DNA from: an uncultured Sphingorhabdus sp.
GTDB taxonomy: Bacteria > Pseudomonadota > Alphaproteobacteria > Sphingomonadales > Sphingomonadaceae
Direction: 5' to 3'
Length of the DNA: 5,314 bases
Assembly (NCBI GenBank): GCA_937873665.1
Contig: CALMYW010000288.1
Coordinates: 1-5,314, forward strand
In this document: piece by piece, positions 1 to 4,748 of the stretch
Numbering within the stretch: the stretch's first letter is position 1
Layout: every line of letters begins with the position of its first letter
Notes under the pieces: model-generated
Database searches by the model: none
Told to the model about the DNA's origin: nothing
What the model saw: only the letters and a program-made list of their open reading frames with translations
Program-made: the position numbers and the translations under genes

Positions 1-2
1 AC

Positions 3-512
3 GCCGCAACTGCATCAAATTTGAGTCAGAGCCAAAATTGCACGCCGAAACACACCTTGCGCTCGGCGATCGGCTTTGAGCTGGAGATCCCGACGAGAGA
101 GGGGGCTTGGCGAACCGATGATCGGCCGCAAGCGGGGGATGCCGATCTGGCCTGGCGCTTGGAGCAACCCACGAGCCTAGATGACGATCATTTGGTCGTG
201 AGCGTCGGCGTGCTGCGTGACCCGTCGGCGGACTTGTCGGCGACGGCCGGCGCGTCGGCCGACACGATAATGAATGCCTATCTCTCGGAGCCGCTGACAT
301 CGGCGCGCGCAGCTCAGGCCAGCGCCGGCCTGGTGAAGCGCGCCGTCGACGCGGCAGCAGGGCGTCTGAAGCCGAGCGGGATCAAGCTGTTCATCGCGGG
401 GCCGGCGGCCTTCGCTGTCGCTCTGGGGCACCGCTGGAACGCCATGCCGCCCACTCAAATGCATGAGTTCCTCGCTGCCGAGCGGCGGTACGTTCCCACG
501 GTCCGGCTATAG
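3..512 (+). CDS. SAVED domain protein, C-terminal part (probable CBASS effector), cut by left edge
   Basis: The reading frame is open from the first bases of the window, so the start and any N-terminal effector domain lie outside it; 169 residues are visible. A TTG at 21 is in frame, but nothing favours it as a start. The visible part matches the end of a SAVED domain: a strand GFELEIP (nt 72-92), a strand HLVVSVGVL (nt 189-215), a helix rich in Ala (about nt 306-360), then the hallmark FIAGPAAFAVALGHRWN (nt 390-440), MPPTQMHEF (nt 444-470) and a final YVPTVRL. SAVED domains bind cyclic oligonucleotides made by CD-NTase enzymes and switch on a fused nuclease, protease or membrane module in CBASS and related anti-phage systems. 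Which effector is fused here cannot be seen. The cyclase and any ancillary genes should lie to the left. The family call is fairly sure; CBASS membership is inferred. Confidence 0.8.
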   Translation, partial: AATASNLSQSQNCTPKHTLRSAIGFELEIPTREGAWRTDDRPQAGDADLAWRLEQPTSLDDDHLVVSVGVLRDPSADLSATAGASADTIMNAYLSEPLTSARAAQASAGLVKRAVDAAAGRLKPSGIKLFIAGPAAFAVALGHRWNAMPPTQMHEFLAAERRYVPTVRL

Positions 513-811
513 GTCAGCCGCAGGATCAGGCTCTTGATCCAGCTCATCGTCCTCTGGATCGCCCAAGCGATCTGGCAGGCCGCGAGGGCGAGTGGCGGCT
601 GGCTTCCGCGCTCGTGACCGTGCGGGTTCCGGACATGAACGAAGAACGCCTTAGCATCTCGCCTTCCCACGGCTCCAGGAACCCATCGTTCGGCTAGCTG
701 AACAGGTTGTCGATGAACGCAGCTGCACCCCGGTCCTTGCCCTCGTCCCGCCCTGCTCGTCGCTGATGATCTTGATGGTGCGGCCGCCTTCAAGCGAGCC
801 GTGCTGATGCG
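507..811 (-). pseudogene. Decayed minus-strand coding remnant with acidic C-terminal tail, unidentified
   Basis: No single frame spans this stretch, yet pieces of protein-like sequence occur in all three minus frames. Reading right to left they are a piece with GGRTIKIISDEQ (about 786-751), a piece with DEGKDRGAAAFIDNLFS ending in TAG at 694-696, a short piece PNDGFLEPWEGEML in the same frame after that stop, and a tail from about 650 ending in DPEDDELDQEPDPAADL with TAG at 507-509. The tail has the low-complexity acidic look of a true protein C-terminus. I do not recognise the parent protein. The pieces may come from one gene with several shifts or from more than one gene joined by deletion. 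The longest open frame here (455-793, minus) reads in a frame that looks unnatural, and I do not treat it as a gene. Confidence 0.4.
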
Positions 812-876
812 TTTTTGAGCTCGGCTAACAAAAGGGCATAGTCGTCACCGTCCGAGGAGCGGACAGGTGAGGTCAT
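812..876 (-). pseudogene. N-terminal remnant of a probable DUF1016/YhcG-type PDDEXK nuclease gene
   Basis: ATG at 874-876 opens MTSPVRSSDGDDYALLLAEL followed by K, then the frame breaks at a run of five A on the minus strand (812-816) and stops after a few more codons. Shifting frame at that run continues as RISTARLKAA (from 811). The pattern Y-x-LLxELKxRIxxARLxAA resembles the first helix of DUF1016 (YhcG-type) PD-(D/E)XK nuclease proteins, which normally run to several hundred residues and continue into an AVNREL-like segment. That continuation is absent, so only about 30 residues remain before unrelated sequence. The start overlaps the end of the upstream 100-codon remnant by 32 nt. A weak ribosome-binding site (GGGA) lies about 8 nt before the ATG. 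The family assignment rests on a short match and is tentative; that the gene is broken is clear. Confidence 0.4.
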
Positions 877-1147
877 ACGGCGATCCCAGAGCACGAAAAG
901 CGTCAAGCTCCGCCAACAGGTCTCGGCGAGGCCTGGCCCCCTCGAGCAATCCGGTCACGGATGGGTCGCATCGCCTTCTCGATGTTCTCGCCCGCTTGGT
1001 ATTCGCGCTGGATCATGTCATCAAGAGTGATCCCGTCGTCGCCCTGAATGTCGAGGCCGAGGGCCTTGAGCCTGGCGAGGTCGGCGGCCTGGTTGTCGCA
1101 GCGATCTTGATGCCTTGAAGCAACTTCAGCATTTCGGCGTCGGTCAC
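845..1147 (-). pseudogene. ~100-codon unknown gene with two compensating frameshifts
   Basis: GTG at 1145-1147 has a good ribosome-binding site (GGAG at 1154-1157, 6 nt away) and starts VTDAEMLKLLQGIK. A one-base loss near 1105-1107 then moves the sense reading to another frame (1100-948), which reads CDNQAADLARLKALGLDIQG and on through DDMIQREYQAGENIEKAM and RPIRDRI. One extra base at 947 returns it to the first frame, which continues LEGARPRRDLLAELDAFRAL and ends at TGA 845-847. The end-to-end length is exactly 101 codons in the starting frame, so the two changes cancel. The reconstructed product is soluble, highly charged and helical, perhaps a coiled coil at the end; I do not recognise the family. 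As written it would stop early. Genuine decay and two base-calling errors are both possible. Confidence 0.45.
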
Positions 1148-1211
1148 GTTCGTCTCCGTAATTAACCTGAGGTGCGATCAGGTGTCTACCGTCCCAAAAA
1201 CAGACCTACAT

Positions 1212-1239
1212 ACGTCAGCAAAGAGTCAGAAGCTGACGT
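1212..1239. repeat. Inverted repeat, 8-bp arms, 12-nt spacer
   Basis: ACGTCAGC (1212-1219) and GCTGACGT (1232-1239) are perfect inverted copies. The site lies 65-92 bp upstream of the GTG start of the decayed minus-strand gene, in the intergenic gap that also follows the ADP-ribosylglycohydrolase gene. It could be an operator for a dimeric regulator or an element-end remnant; there is no T-run to make it a terminator. A weaker inverted pair, ACCTGA/TCAGGT (1165-1170 and 1178-1183), lies closer to the GTG. Confidence 0.4.
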
Positions 1240-1259
1240 TAAGGAGGGTTGCGGAGTGA

Positions 1260-1278
1260 GGAAGCTAGGCTAGCTTCC
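1260..1278 (-). terminator. Hairpin downstream of the ADP-ribosylglycohydrolase gene
   Basis: GGAAGCTA (1260-1267), a 3-nt loop, and TAGCTTCC (1271-1278) form a perfect 8-bp stem 32 nt past the stop of the minus-strand gene ending at 1311. Position and stem fit a transcript end or an RNA 3'-stabilising hairpin. No T-run follows on the minus strand, so it is not a classical intrinsic terminator. Confidence 0.35.
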
Positions 1279-1310
1279 CTGACCACAATGGCTGGCGCGT
1301 AACGATCCCG

Positions 1311-2201
1311 TCAGATTGACAGTGCTTTAGCACGCTCTTCAAGTGTCCCACGGCACGCGAGTATGTCCAGCCATCCTGAAGGAATATTCGAAGCTCCATA
1401 TATTGCGCCGGCAAGTTGGCCCGTAACGGCGCCAACAGTATCGGCGTCGCCAGCGAGGTTGACCGCCTTGATGAGAGCCTCATCGAAGCTATCCGAATTC
1501 CAAATGGCCCAGAGGGCCGCCTCGAGCGTGTCGAGGACGAAGCCAGTTGATCGGATTTCGTTCCGTTTCTTGACCCGGTACGAGCCCAGCGCGATTGCGG
1601 CGACATCATCGTGACCGAAGAGAACCGGACGGCGGCCGAGCACCTCCAGCTTCGGAGCGCCAGCAATCGCTTCGACGAGCAGTTCGGCGTAGAGGCCGCA
1701 GGCGTCAAGGCAAACCTGGGCACCGTGCGTGCATGCGCTTTGCCTGCGGGCCAGGTCGACAGCGAGATCGACGTCTCCGCCGGCGACCATCGCCACGGGA
1801 GCCAGACGCATCAGGGAGCCGTTGCCGGCTCGATTCGGGTCGGTATTGACGACGACCTCGCCGGTTTCTTCGAAGCGAGCCAGAGCCGCTTCCGTCGCCA
1901 TGCCTATATCAAAGCAGATGCCATTGACGCTATTCTCGCCCTTGCGCCACCAACGAACGAACCGGCGCATCAACTCGCGTTCGTCGAGCTGCGGATTGGC
2001 GATGAGCGCGTCGGCAAGGCAAAGCGCCATGGACGTGTCGTCCGTCCACTCGCCCGGCCTGAGATCGAAGGGCCCGCCGCCGATCATCTCGGTGACGAGC
2101 GAATGGACATCGCGTTCCTCAAACTCCAGGGGAACGCCGAGGGCATCGCCGACGGCGAGGCCGAGCAGTGCGCCTTTGGCCCGATCTGCCGACTCACTCA
2201 T
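1311..2201 (-). CDS. ADP-ribosylglycohydrolase (DraG/ARH-like)
   Basis: The 296-residue protein has the usual length and all the hallmark motifs of the ADP-ribosylglycohydrolase family, an all-helical fold with a two-metal (Mg or Mn) centre that removes ADP-ribose from modified targets. Motifs are GDALG (18-22), WTDDTSM (52-58, metal-binding Thr and two Asp), GNGSLMRLAPV (126-136), a His in CTHG (157-160), and LAGDADTVGAVTG (249-261), whose D252, D254 and T255 complete the metal site. The active site therefore looks intact. No signal peptide or membrane segment is seen, so it should act in the cytoplasm. The ATG shares an ATGA overlap with the stop of the upstream small gene, pointing to translational coupling; GGAAAGG lies 12 nt upstream. 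There is no nitrogenase gene nearby, so the classical DraG role is not implied. The target could be protein, nucleic acid or a small ADP-ribosyl compound. Confidence 0.93.
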   Translation of the reverse strand: MSESADRAKGALLGLAVGDALGVPLEFEERDVHSLVTEMIGGGPFDLRPGEWTDDTSMALCLADALIANPQLDERELMRRFVRWWRKGENSVNGICFDIGMATEAALARFEETGEVVVNTDPNRAGNGSLMRLAPVAMVAGGDVDLAVDLARRQSACTHGAQVCLDACGLYAELLVEAIAGAPKLEVLGRRPVLFGHDDVAAIALGSYRVKKRNEIRSTGFVLDTLEAALWAIWNSDSFDEALIKAVNLAGDADTVGAVTGQLAGAIYGASNIPSGWLDILACRGTLEERAKALSI

Positions 2202-2440
2202 GGTCTGAAGTTGCCTTTCCGTTTGACGAGGGCCGGTGAAGTAAGAAGATCTCTGAACCCTAGCATCCCTCCTTCGAGGTCATCGACGAGCTGGAGCAAC
2301 CCCTGCCGTTCGTCGTTATTAGAAACGGTTGTGCCCTTGATTGCGCACCGAAGGCCATAAAGGCGGTCCTTGAGAACGTTGAATGCGTCGAGCCGGTCCA
2401 ACTCTTGGGAGCCGAAGTGTCGTGGATTAAGAGGCTTCAC
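2198..2440 (-). CDS. Small hypothetical protein coupled to the ADP-ribosylglycohydrolase
   Basis: The frame ends with TGA at 2198-2200, overlapping the ATG of the ADP-ribosylglycohydrolase gene as ATGA, which is the main reason to call it real. I chose the GTG at 2438-2440 (80 aa), 19 nt after the stop of the upstream membrane-protein gene. A TTG at 2465-2467 would give 89 aa and overlap that stop by 8 nt. Neither start has a strong ribosome-binding site. The ATG much further upstream (2573-2575) lies inside the neighbouring gene and is unlikely. The product has two stretches that look like amphipathic helices, around ELDRLDAFNVLKDRLYGL and GLLQLVDDLEGGMLGFRDLL, and a basic tail (VKRKGNFRP). 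It has one Cys, no membrane segment and no known motif. I do not recognise a family. It may be a partner or immunity-like protein for its neighbours, which is inference only. Confidence 0.55.
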   Translation of the reverse strand: MKPLNPRHFGSQELDRLDAFNVLKDRLYGLRCAIKGTTVSNNDERQGLLQLVDDLEGGMLGFRDLLTSPALVKRKGNFRP

Positions 2441-2459
2441 GGGCTTCGAGCTTGGAGCG

Positions 2460-2897
2460 TCAGTCAAACATCGTGATTTGGTAAGGTGGGCGTCCGTCAA
2501 AGCGCCAGACCAGGTCACCCTTGTCGTCCCTACCCACCGCATAGTGGAATGTTTTTGTCCAGGCCGGGTCTCCATAGTCCCACGACATGGAGCAGAGCGT
2601 AAGGTTACCCTGCTGCCCTAGGGTGGTAGTCGAACGAATAGTCAAACGATAATCCTTGAATTGCTTGATGCTGTCGGTGAGGCCAGTTTGCTGGAAGCGC
2701 GCCATCATCTGGTCGTAGTGGCTCTTGTACCGGTCTTGGAATTCCGAAATCAGTTCGGGCGCGTTGCAGCGAGCCGAAGTTCCTTCAACCCCGATCCAAA
2801 GTCCCAAGAGCCCGAGCCCTATCAGGGCGCCTGCAGTGACCTTCGCCTTCCAGCTCGATGCCGAGATACGGCCTACCGCCACCTTGAACGACTCCAT
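2460..2897 (-). CDS. Membrane-anchored hypothetical protein, 145 aa
   Basis: The ATG at 2895-2897 is supported by a strong ribosome-binding site, GGGAGG at 2905-2910 with 7 nt spacing. The N-terminus carries several positive charges (K5, R10, K17, K19), followed by one hydrophobic segment (about residues 20-37, rich in Gly, Leu and Ile) without a clear cleavage site. It is probably a signal anchor that places residues 38-145 in the periplasm. That part has exactly two Cys (C44 and C102), which could form a disulfide, and a Trp/Tyr-rich second half (SWDYGDPAW, residues 105-113; LVWRFDGRPPY, 129-139). I recognise no family. It is the first gene of a three-gene minus-strand run ending in the ADP-ribosylglycohydrolase and lies divergent to an XRE repressor gene, so it may be repressor-controlled. 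The pairing of an envelope protein with a cytoplasmic hydrolase is unusual. Confidence 0.75.
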   Translation of the reverse strand: MESFKVAVGRISASSWKAKVTAGALIGLGLLGLWIGVEGTSARCNAPELISEFQDRYKSHYDQMMARFQQTGLTDSIKQFKDYRLTIRSTTTLGQQGNLTLCSMSWDYGDPAWTKTFHYAVGRDDKGDLVWRFDGRPPYQITMFD

Positions 2898-2948
2898 CGA
2901 TGAACCTCCCAGTGATATATGATGTCTTTACACCGTGGTTTAATACAC

Positions 2949-2979
2949 GACCAAATGGTCCCGTCCAGATATGGACGGG
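2949..2979. promoter_or_regulatory. Two adjacent palindromes, probable XRE operator
   Basis: GACCAAATGGTC (2949-2960; 5-bp arms, 2-nt centre) and CCCGTCCA/TGGACGGG (2960-2967 and 2972-2979; perfect 8-bp arms, 4-nt centre) share base 2960. They lie between the divergent XRE gene and the three-gene minus-strand run, and the second palindrome contains the XRE ATG (2971-2973). This placement fits repressor binding that blocks its own transcription. As RNA, the second palindrome would also fold over the start codon. A TAATAC at 2941-2946 could be a -10 box for the plus-strand gene, but I see no good -35 partner. Confidence 0.5.
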
Positions 2980-3237
2980 AAAGCCCTTGTGGCCTGGAAT
3001 CTGCGGCGAATTAGGGTCGAGCGCGGCGTCTCGCAGGAGCAGCTTGCGGTCGACGCCGGCGTCGATCGGACCTATGTCGGGCGAATCGAACGAGGCATGG
3101 AGAATCCGACCGTCGCCAACCTCGACAAGCTCGCCGAGGCTTTGCACGTCCACATCTCTGCGCTGTTCACGAAACCCGCGCCGGGCGAGCGGCGGGCAAA
3201 ACCTCTGCAGCCGGGCCGCAAGCCGTCACCTGACTAG
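2971..3237 (+). CDS. XRE-family helix-turn-helix transcriptional regulator, 88 aa
   Basis: The protein is essentially a single Cro/C1-type HTH domain. It begins MDGKALVAWNLRRIRVERG; the helix-turn-helix spans about residues 21-40 (SQEQLA, then AGVDRTYVGRIERG), followed by ENPTVANLDKLAEAL (44-58), the usual fourth and fifth helices. A short basic tail (ERRAKPLQPGRK) follows. Small repressors with this exact AWNLRRIR opening and GRK-type tail are common as stand-alone genes in alphaproteobacterial accessory DNA. I kept the ATG at 2971 because homologues carry residues before AWNLRR, although no clear ribosome-binding site precedes it. GTG at 2989, inside the HTH lead-in and with GGGAAAG upstream, is the alternative. 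It is divergent from the three-gene minus-strand run, with palindromes between them, so autoregulation and control of that run are likely but inferred. Confidence 0.88.
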   Translation: MDGKALVAWNLRRIRVERGVSQEQLAVDAGVDRTYVGRIERGMENPTVANLDKLAEALHVHISALFTKPAPGERRAKPLQPGRKPSPD

Positions 3238-3275
3238 GACTTCATCTGCATAGCCTCCATCGCCTGCATGAAATT

Positions 3276-3294
3276 CTTGTCCAAGGTGGACAAG
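3276..3294. repeat. Perfect inverted repeat downstream of the XRE gene
   Basis: CTTGTCCA (3276-3283), a 3-nt centre AGG, and TGGACAAG (3287-3294) form a perfect 8-bp inverted repeat 39 nt past the XRE stop. No T-run follows. The half-site core TGGAC recurs in the second palindrome at the XRE start (TGGACGGG), so this could be a secondary operator or simply a 3' hairpin. Confidence 0.35.
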
Positions 3295-3345
3295 TTCACA
3301 CGACGAGTGGATTCTGCCATTCTGGCGATCTTAGCCGTTTGGGCC

Positions 3346-3366
3346 GCGCCTGGGAGAGGCGCTTTT
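3346..3366 (+). terminator. Short intrinsic terminator after the XRE gene
   Basis: GCGCCT (3346-3351), loop GGGAG, and AGGCGC (3357-3362) make a 6-bp GC-rich stem followed at once by TTTT and then a T-rich stretch (GCTCTTT). It sits about 110 nt after the XRE stop and before the next plus-strand gene, so it would end the XRE transcript. The T-run is short, so efficiency may be modest. Confidence 0.5.
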
Positions 3367-3430
3367 GCTCTTTATGACCAGTCGACCGGAATGTATGTTT
3401 CGCCTCGACTGTAACCAAGGATCAACGTGG

Positions 3431-3736
3431 ATGTCGGATTTTACGAGCGACTTTGAAACGTTCGTCGATGCTGAAGGACTCAGTTCGGCTGACTTTGAAA
3501 AGGTGATGGAACTCCACGAGATCGTATCAGGCGGCGACAGCCGAGGCACGTACAAAGTGGAACGGCAGTCCGACAAGTTGTTCGTGCGGAGTAAGGGGAA
3601 CGGTCCTGATTTGAAGCTTACGTCGCCAGCAGCGATCGAAGGGTTCAAGTTGTACTTGCAGGGTCGATTCATGAAGGCTGCGCCAGATCCAGATAGTTGG
3701 TATGCGATGCAGATAGCTCAGAAGCGAGATCAGTGA
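3431..3736 (+). CDS. Small hypothetical protein, 101 aa, overlapping the ardC 3' end
   Basis: The ATG at 3431 is chosen because AAGGA (3417-3421) lies 9 nt upstream; the frame stays open back to 3365, but that end shows no start signal. The product opens with an acidic, probably helical stretch (SDFETFVDAEGLSSADFEKV), then a likely beta-rich middle (RGTYKVERQSDKLFVRSKG) and a helix ending in LYLQGRFM. It is soluble, with no Cys and no membrane segment. I recognise no family. Codon choice (TTT, TTG, GAA, AAG and others) is visibly less GC-biased than in the flanking genes, suggesting separate acquisition. The last 68 nt run antisense to the final codons of the convergent ardC gene. The gap before it holds only the terminator-like hairpin and no clear promoter. 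The position next to an antirestriction gene suggests, but does not show, a mobile-element role. Confidence 0.55.
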   Translation: MSDFTSDFETFVDAEGLSSADFEKVMELHEIVSGGDSRGTYKVERQSDKLFVRSKGNGPDLKLTSPAAIEGFKLYLQGRFMKAAPDPDSWYAMQIAQKRDQ

Positions 3737-4613
3737 GGCTCACGAGAAACGCAGCCGCTTCCGACGCCTTCGAGGCGGCCGTAAAGATCGCTCTTCGGTC
3801 GTCCCGCAGGACTTGAAGCCAGTTCGCGATGTATTGGGCATGGTCGGCGCGGGGAGCCGGCGTGATTCCGAGGTCACCGCAGAGAAAGGCCGCGCCGAGT
3901 TCGGCGACCAACTCCTCCATCGCGTATGCTTCCGAGCCGAACCTGTGAGCCAGGTCGCGGTTGCATCGTGTGGGGTGTCCGCTCCAGTGCGTGAGCTCGT
4001 GAAAGAGGACCGAGTGGTACGCTTCCGTCGCGCTCGAATGAGCCGTGTCACGAAACACGTCACGCGGCGGCATGTGGATGCTGTCTGTCGAAGGGCGATA
4101 GAAGGCCCGATGACCGCCATGATGAATGATGGCGCCGGTTGCGCGAACTAAGGCCTCGGCCGCCTCGAGAGTTGTCACCGGGTGCGACGCGGGGGGGTCT
4201 GGCGGATGAAAATTGTCGACCTGCTCGGCTGCGAAGACGACCGAAGCGCGGGCAATGAGTCTTCCAACGCGGAGGTCTGACTTGGCGCCCTCAGCGTCAT
4301 CTTCGCTGGCCTGCTCGGCTGTGGACGAGCTCCCCGATTTGTAGAAGACGATGTAGGATCCCTTCTCGCCCTTGCGCACCTGCGCGCCCAGCGCCGCCCA
4401 CTGCCGGTAGGTGGCCCACAGCCCGGACGAATATCCGGAGAGCTCCCCTGCAGCCCAGAGCGCCAGGATGTTGACACCCTGATATGCCTTGCCCGTTGCG
4501 GCGTTGGCCGGTCGTGTCAGGCCGCCCGGTACATGCCAGGGCAGCTGGAATTCGCCGAGCGGCCGATCGAGCATGGCGATGATCTGATCCGTGATGTGCT
4601 GGTGGATATCCAT
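3669..4613 (-). CDS. ardC: ArdC-family antirestriction protein with zincin-like metallopeptidase domain
   Basis: ArdC proteins protect incoming plasmid or conjugative DNA from host restriction. They combine an N-terminal single-strand-DNA-binding domain with a C-terminal zincin-like metallopeptidase domain. Numbering from the ATG at 4611-4613 (314 aa), the N-terminal domain starts DIHQHITDQIIAML and includes TGKAYQGVNILALW (residues 40-53) and WATYRQWAALGAQVRKGEKG (66-85). A low-complexity linker of Ser, Glu and Asp follows (about 93-114). The zinc motif HELTH is at 205-209 and the downstream MEELVAELGAAFL helix (232-244) supplies the third-ligand Glu. I prefer this start because homologues begin near DIHQHITDQI; ATG at 4656-4658 would add 15 residues, and neither has a strong ribosome-binding site. 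The gene follows a restriction-like nuclease gene in the same direction after 135 nt. The last ~22 residues overlap the convergent small gene and look unlike the usual family end. Confidence 0.9.
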   Translation of the reverse strand: MDIHQHITDQIIAMLDRPLGEFQLPWHVPGGLTRPANAATGKAYQGVNILALWAAGELSGYSSGLWATYRQWAALGAQVRKGEKGSYIVFYKSGSSSTAEQASEDDAEGAKSDLRVGRLIARASVVFAAEQVDNFHPPDPPASHPVTTLEAAEALVRATGAIIHHGGHRAFYRPSTDSIHMPPRDVFRDTAHSSATEAYHSVLFHELTHWSGHPTRCNRDLAHRFGSEAYAMEELVAELGAAFLCGDLGITPAPRADHAQYIANWLQVLRDDRRAIFTAASKASEAAAFLVSLTDLASELSASHTNYLDLAQPS

Positions 4614-4692
4614 GAATTGAGGCTGTCCGTCGTGCGGGAGCGCGCCGACCTCGTCCATGACGAAGCGGATCGCTCTTCTCGGTTTCGGAAGC

Positions 4693-4735
4693 GCAAGGCG
4701 GCACCTTCGGAGCAGGGTCCGAAAGACCGCCTTGC
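4693..4735. repeat. Nested stem-loop between the nuclease gene and ardC
   Basis: The outer arms GCAAGGCGG (4693-4701) and CCGCCTTGC (4727-4735) are perfect over 9 bp. Inside them, TTCGGA (4706-4711) and TCCGAA (4718-4723) form a second perfect stem with a 6-nt loop. The internal loop is small (CACC on one side, AGA on the other). It lies 80-122 nt before the ardC start and just after the stop of the upstream gene. No T-run follows on either strand, so a classical terminator is unlikely. A transcript-processing or attenuation hairpin, a protein-binding site, or a single-strand hairpin used in DNA transfer are open options. Confidence 0.5.
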
Positions 4736-4748
4736 AGGGATCGAGATT

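Noticed and set aside
455..793. 112-aa minus-strand frame
   Set aside because: It covers degenerate sequence whose natural-looking peptides fall in other frames, and its end overlaps the SAVED gene antisense.
867..1118. 83-aa plus-strand frame
   Set aside because: It is the antisense of the frame-shifted minus-strand gene, which has the start signal and sensible peptides.
1611..2360. 249-aa plus-strand frame opposite the ADP-ribosylglycohydrolase gene
   Set aside because: It is a GC-rich shadow antisense to a gene with complete family motifs and has no motif of its own.
2905..2970. Sigma-70-like promoters in the divergent gap
   Set aside because: TATGAT, TAATAC and TATATC boxes can be picked on either strand, but none has a convincing -35 partner at 16-18 bp, so no promoter is called.
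3234..3320. 28-residue minus-strand frame (MAESTRRVNLSTLDKNFMQA...) convergent with the XRE gene
   Set aside because: It has no convincing ribosome-binding site, overlaps the XRE stop, and contains the perfect inverted repeat at 3276-3294, so chance cannot be excluded. A hit to annotated small proteins would change this.
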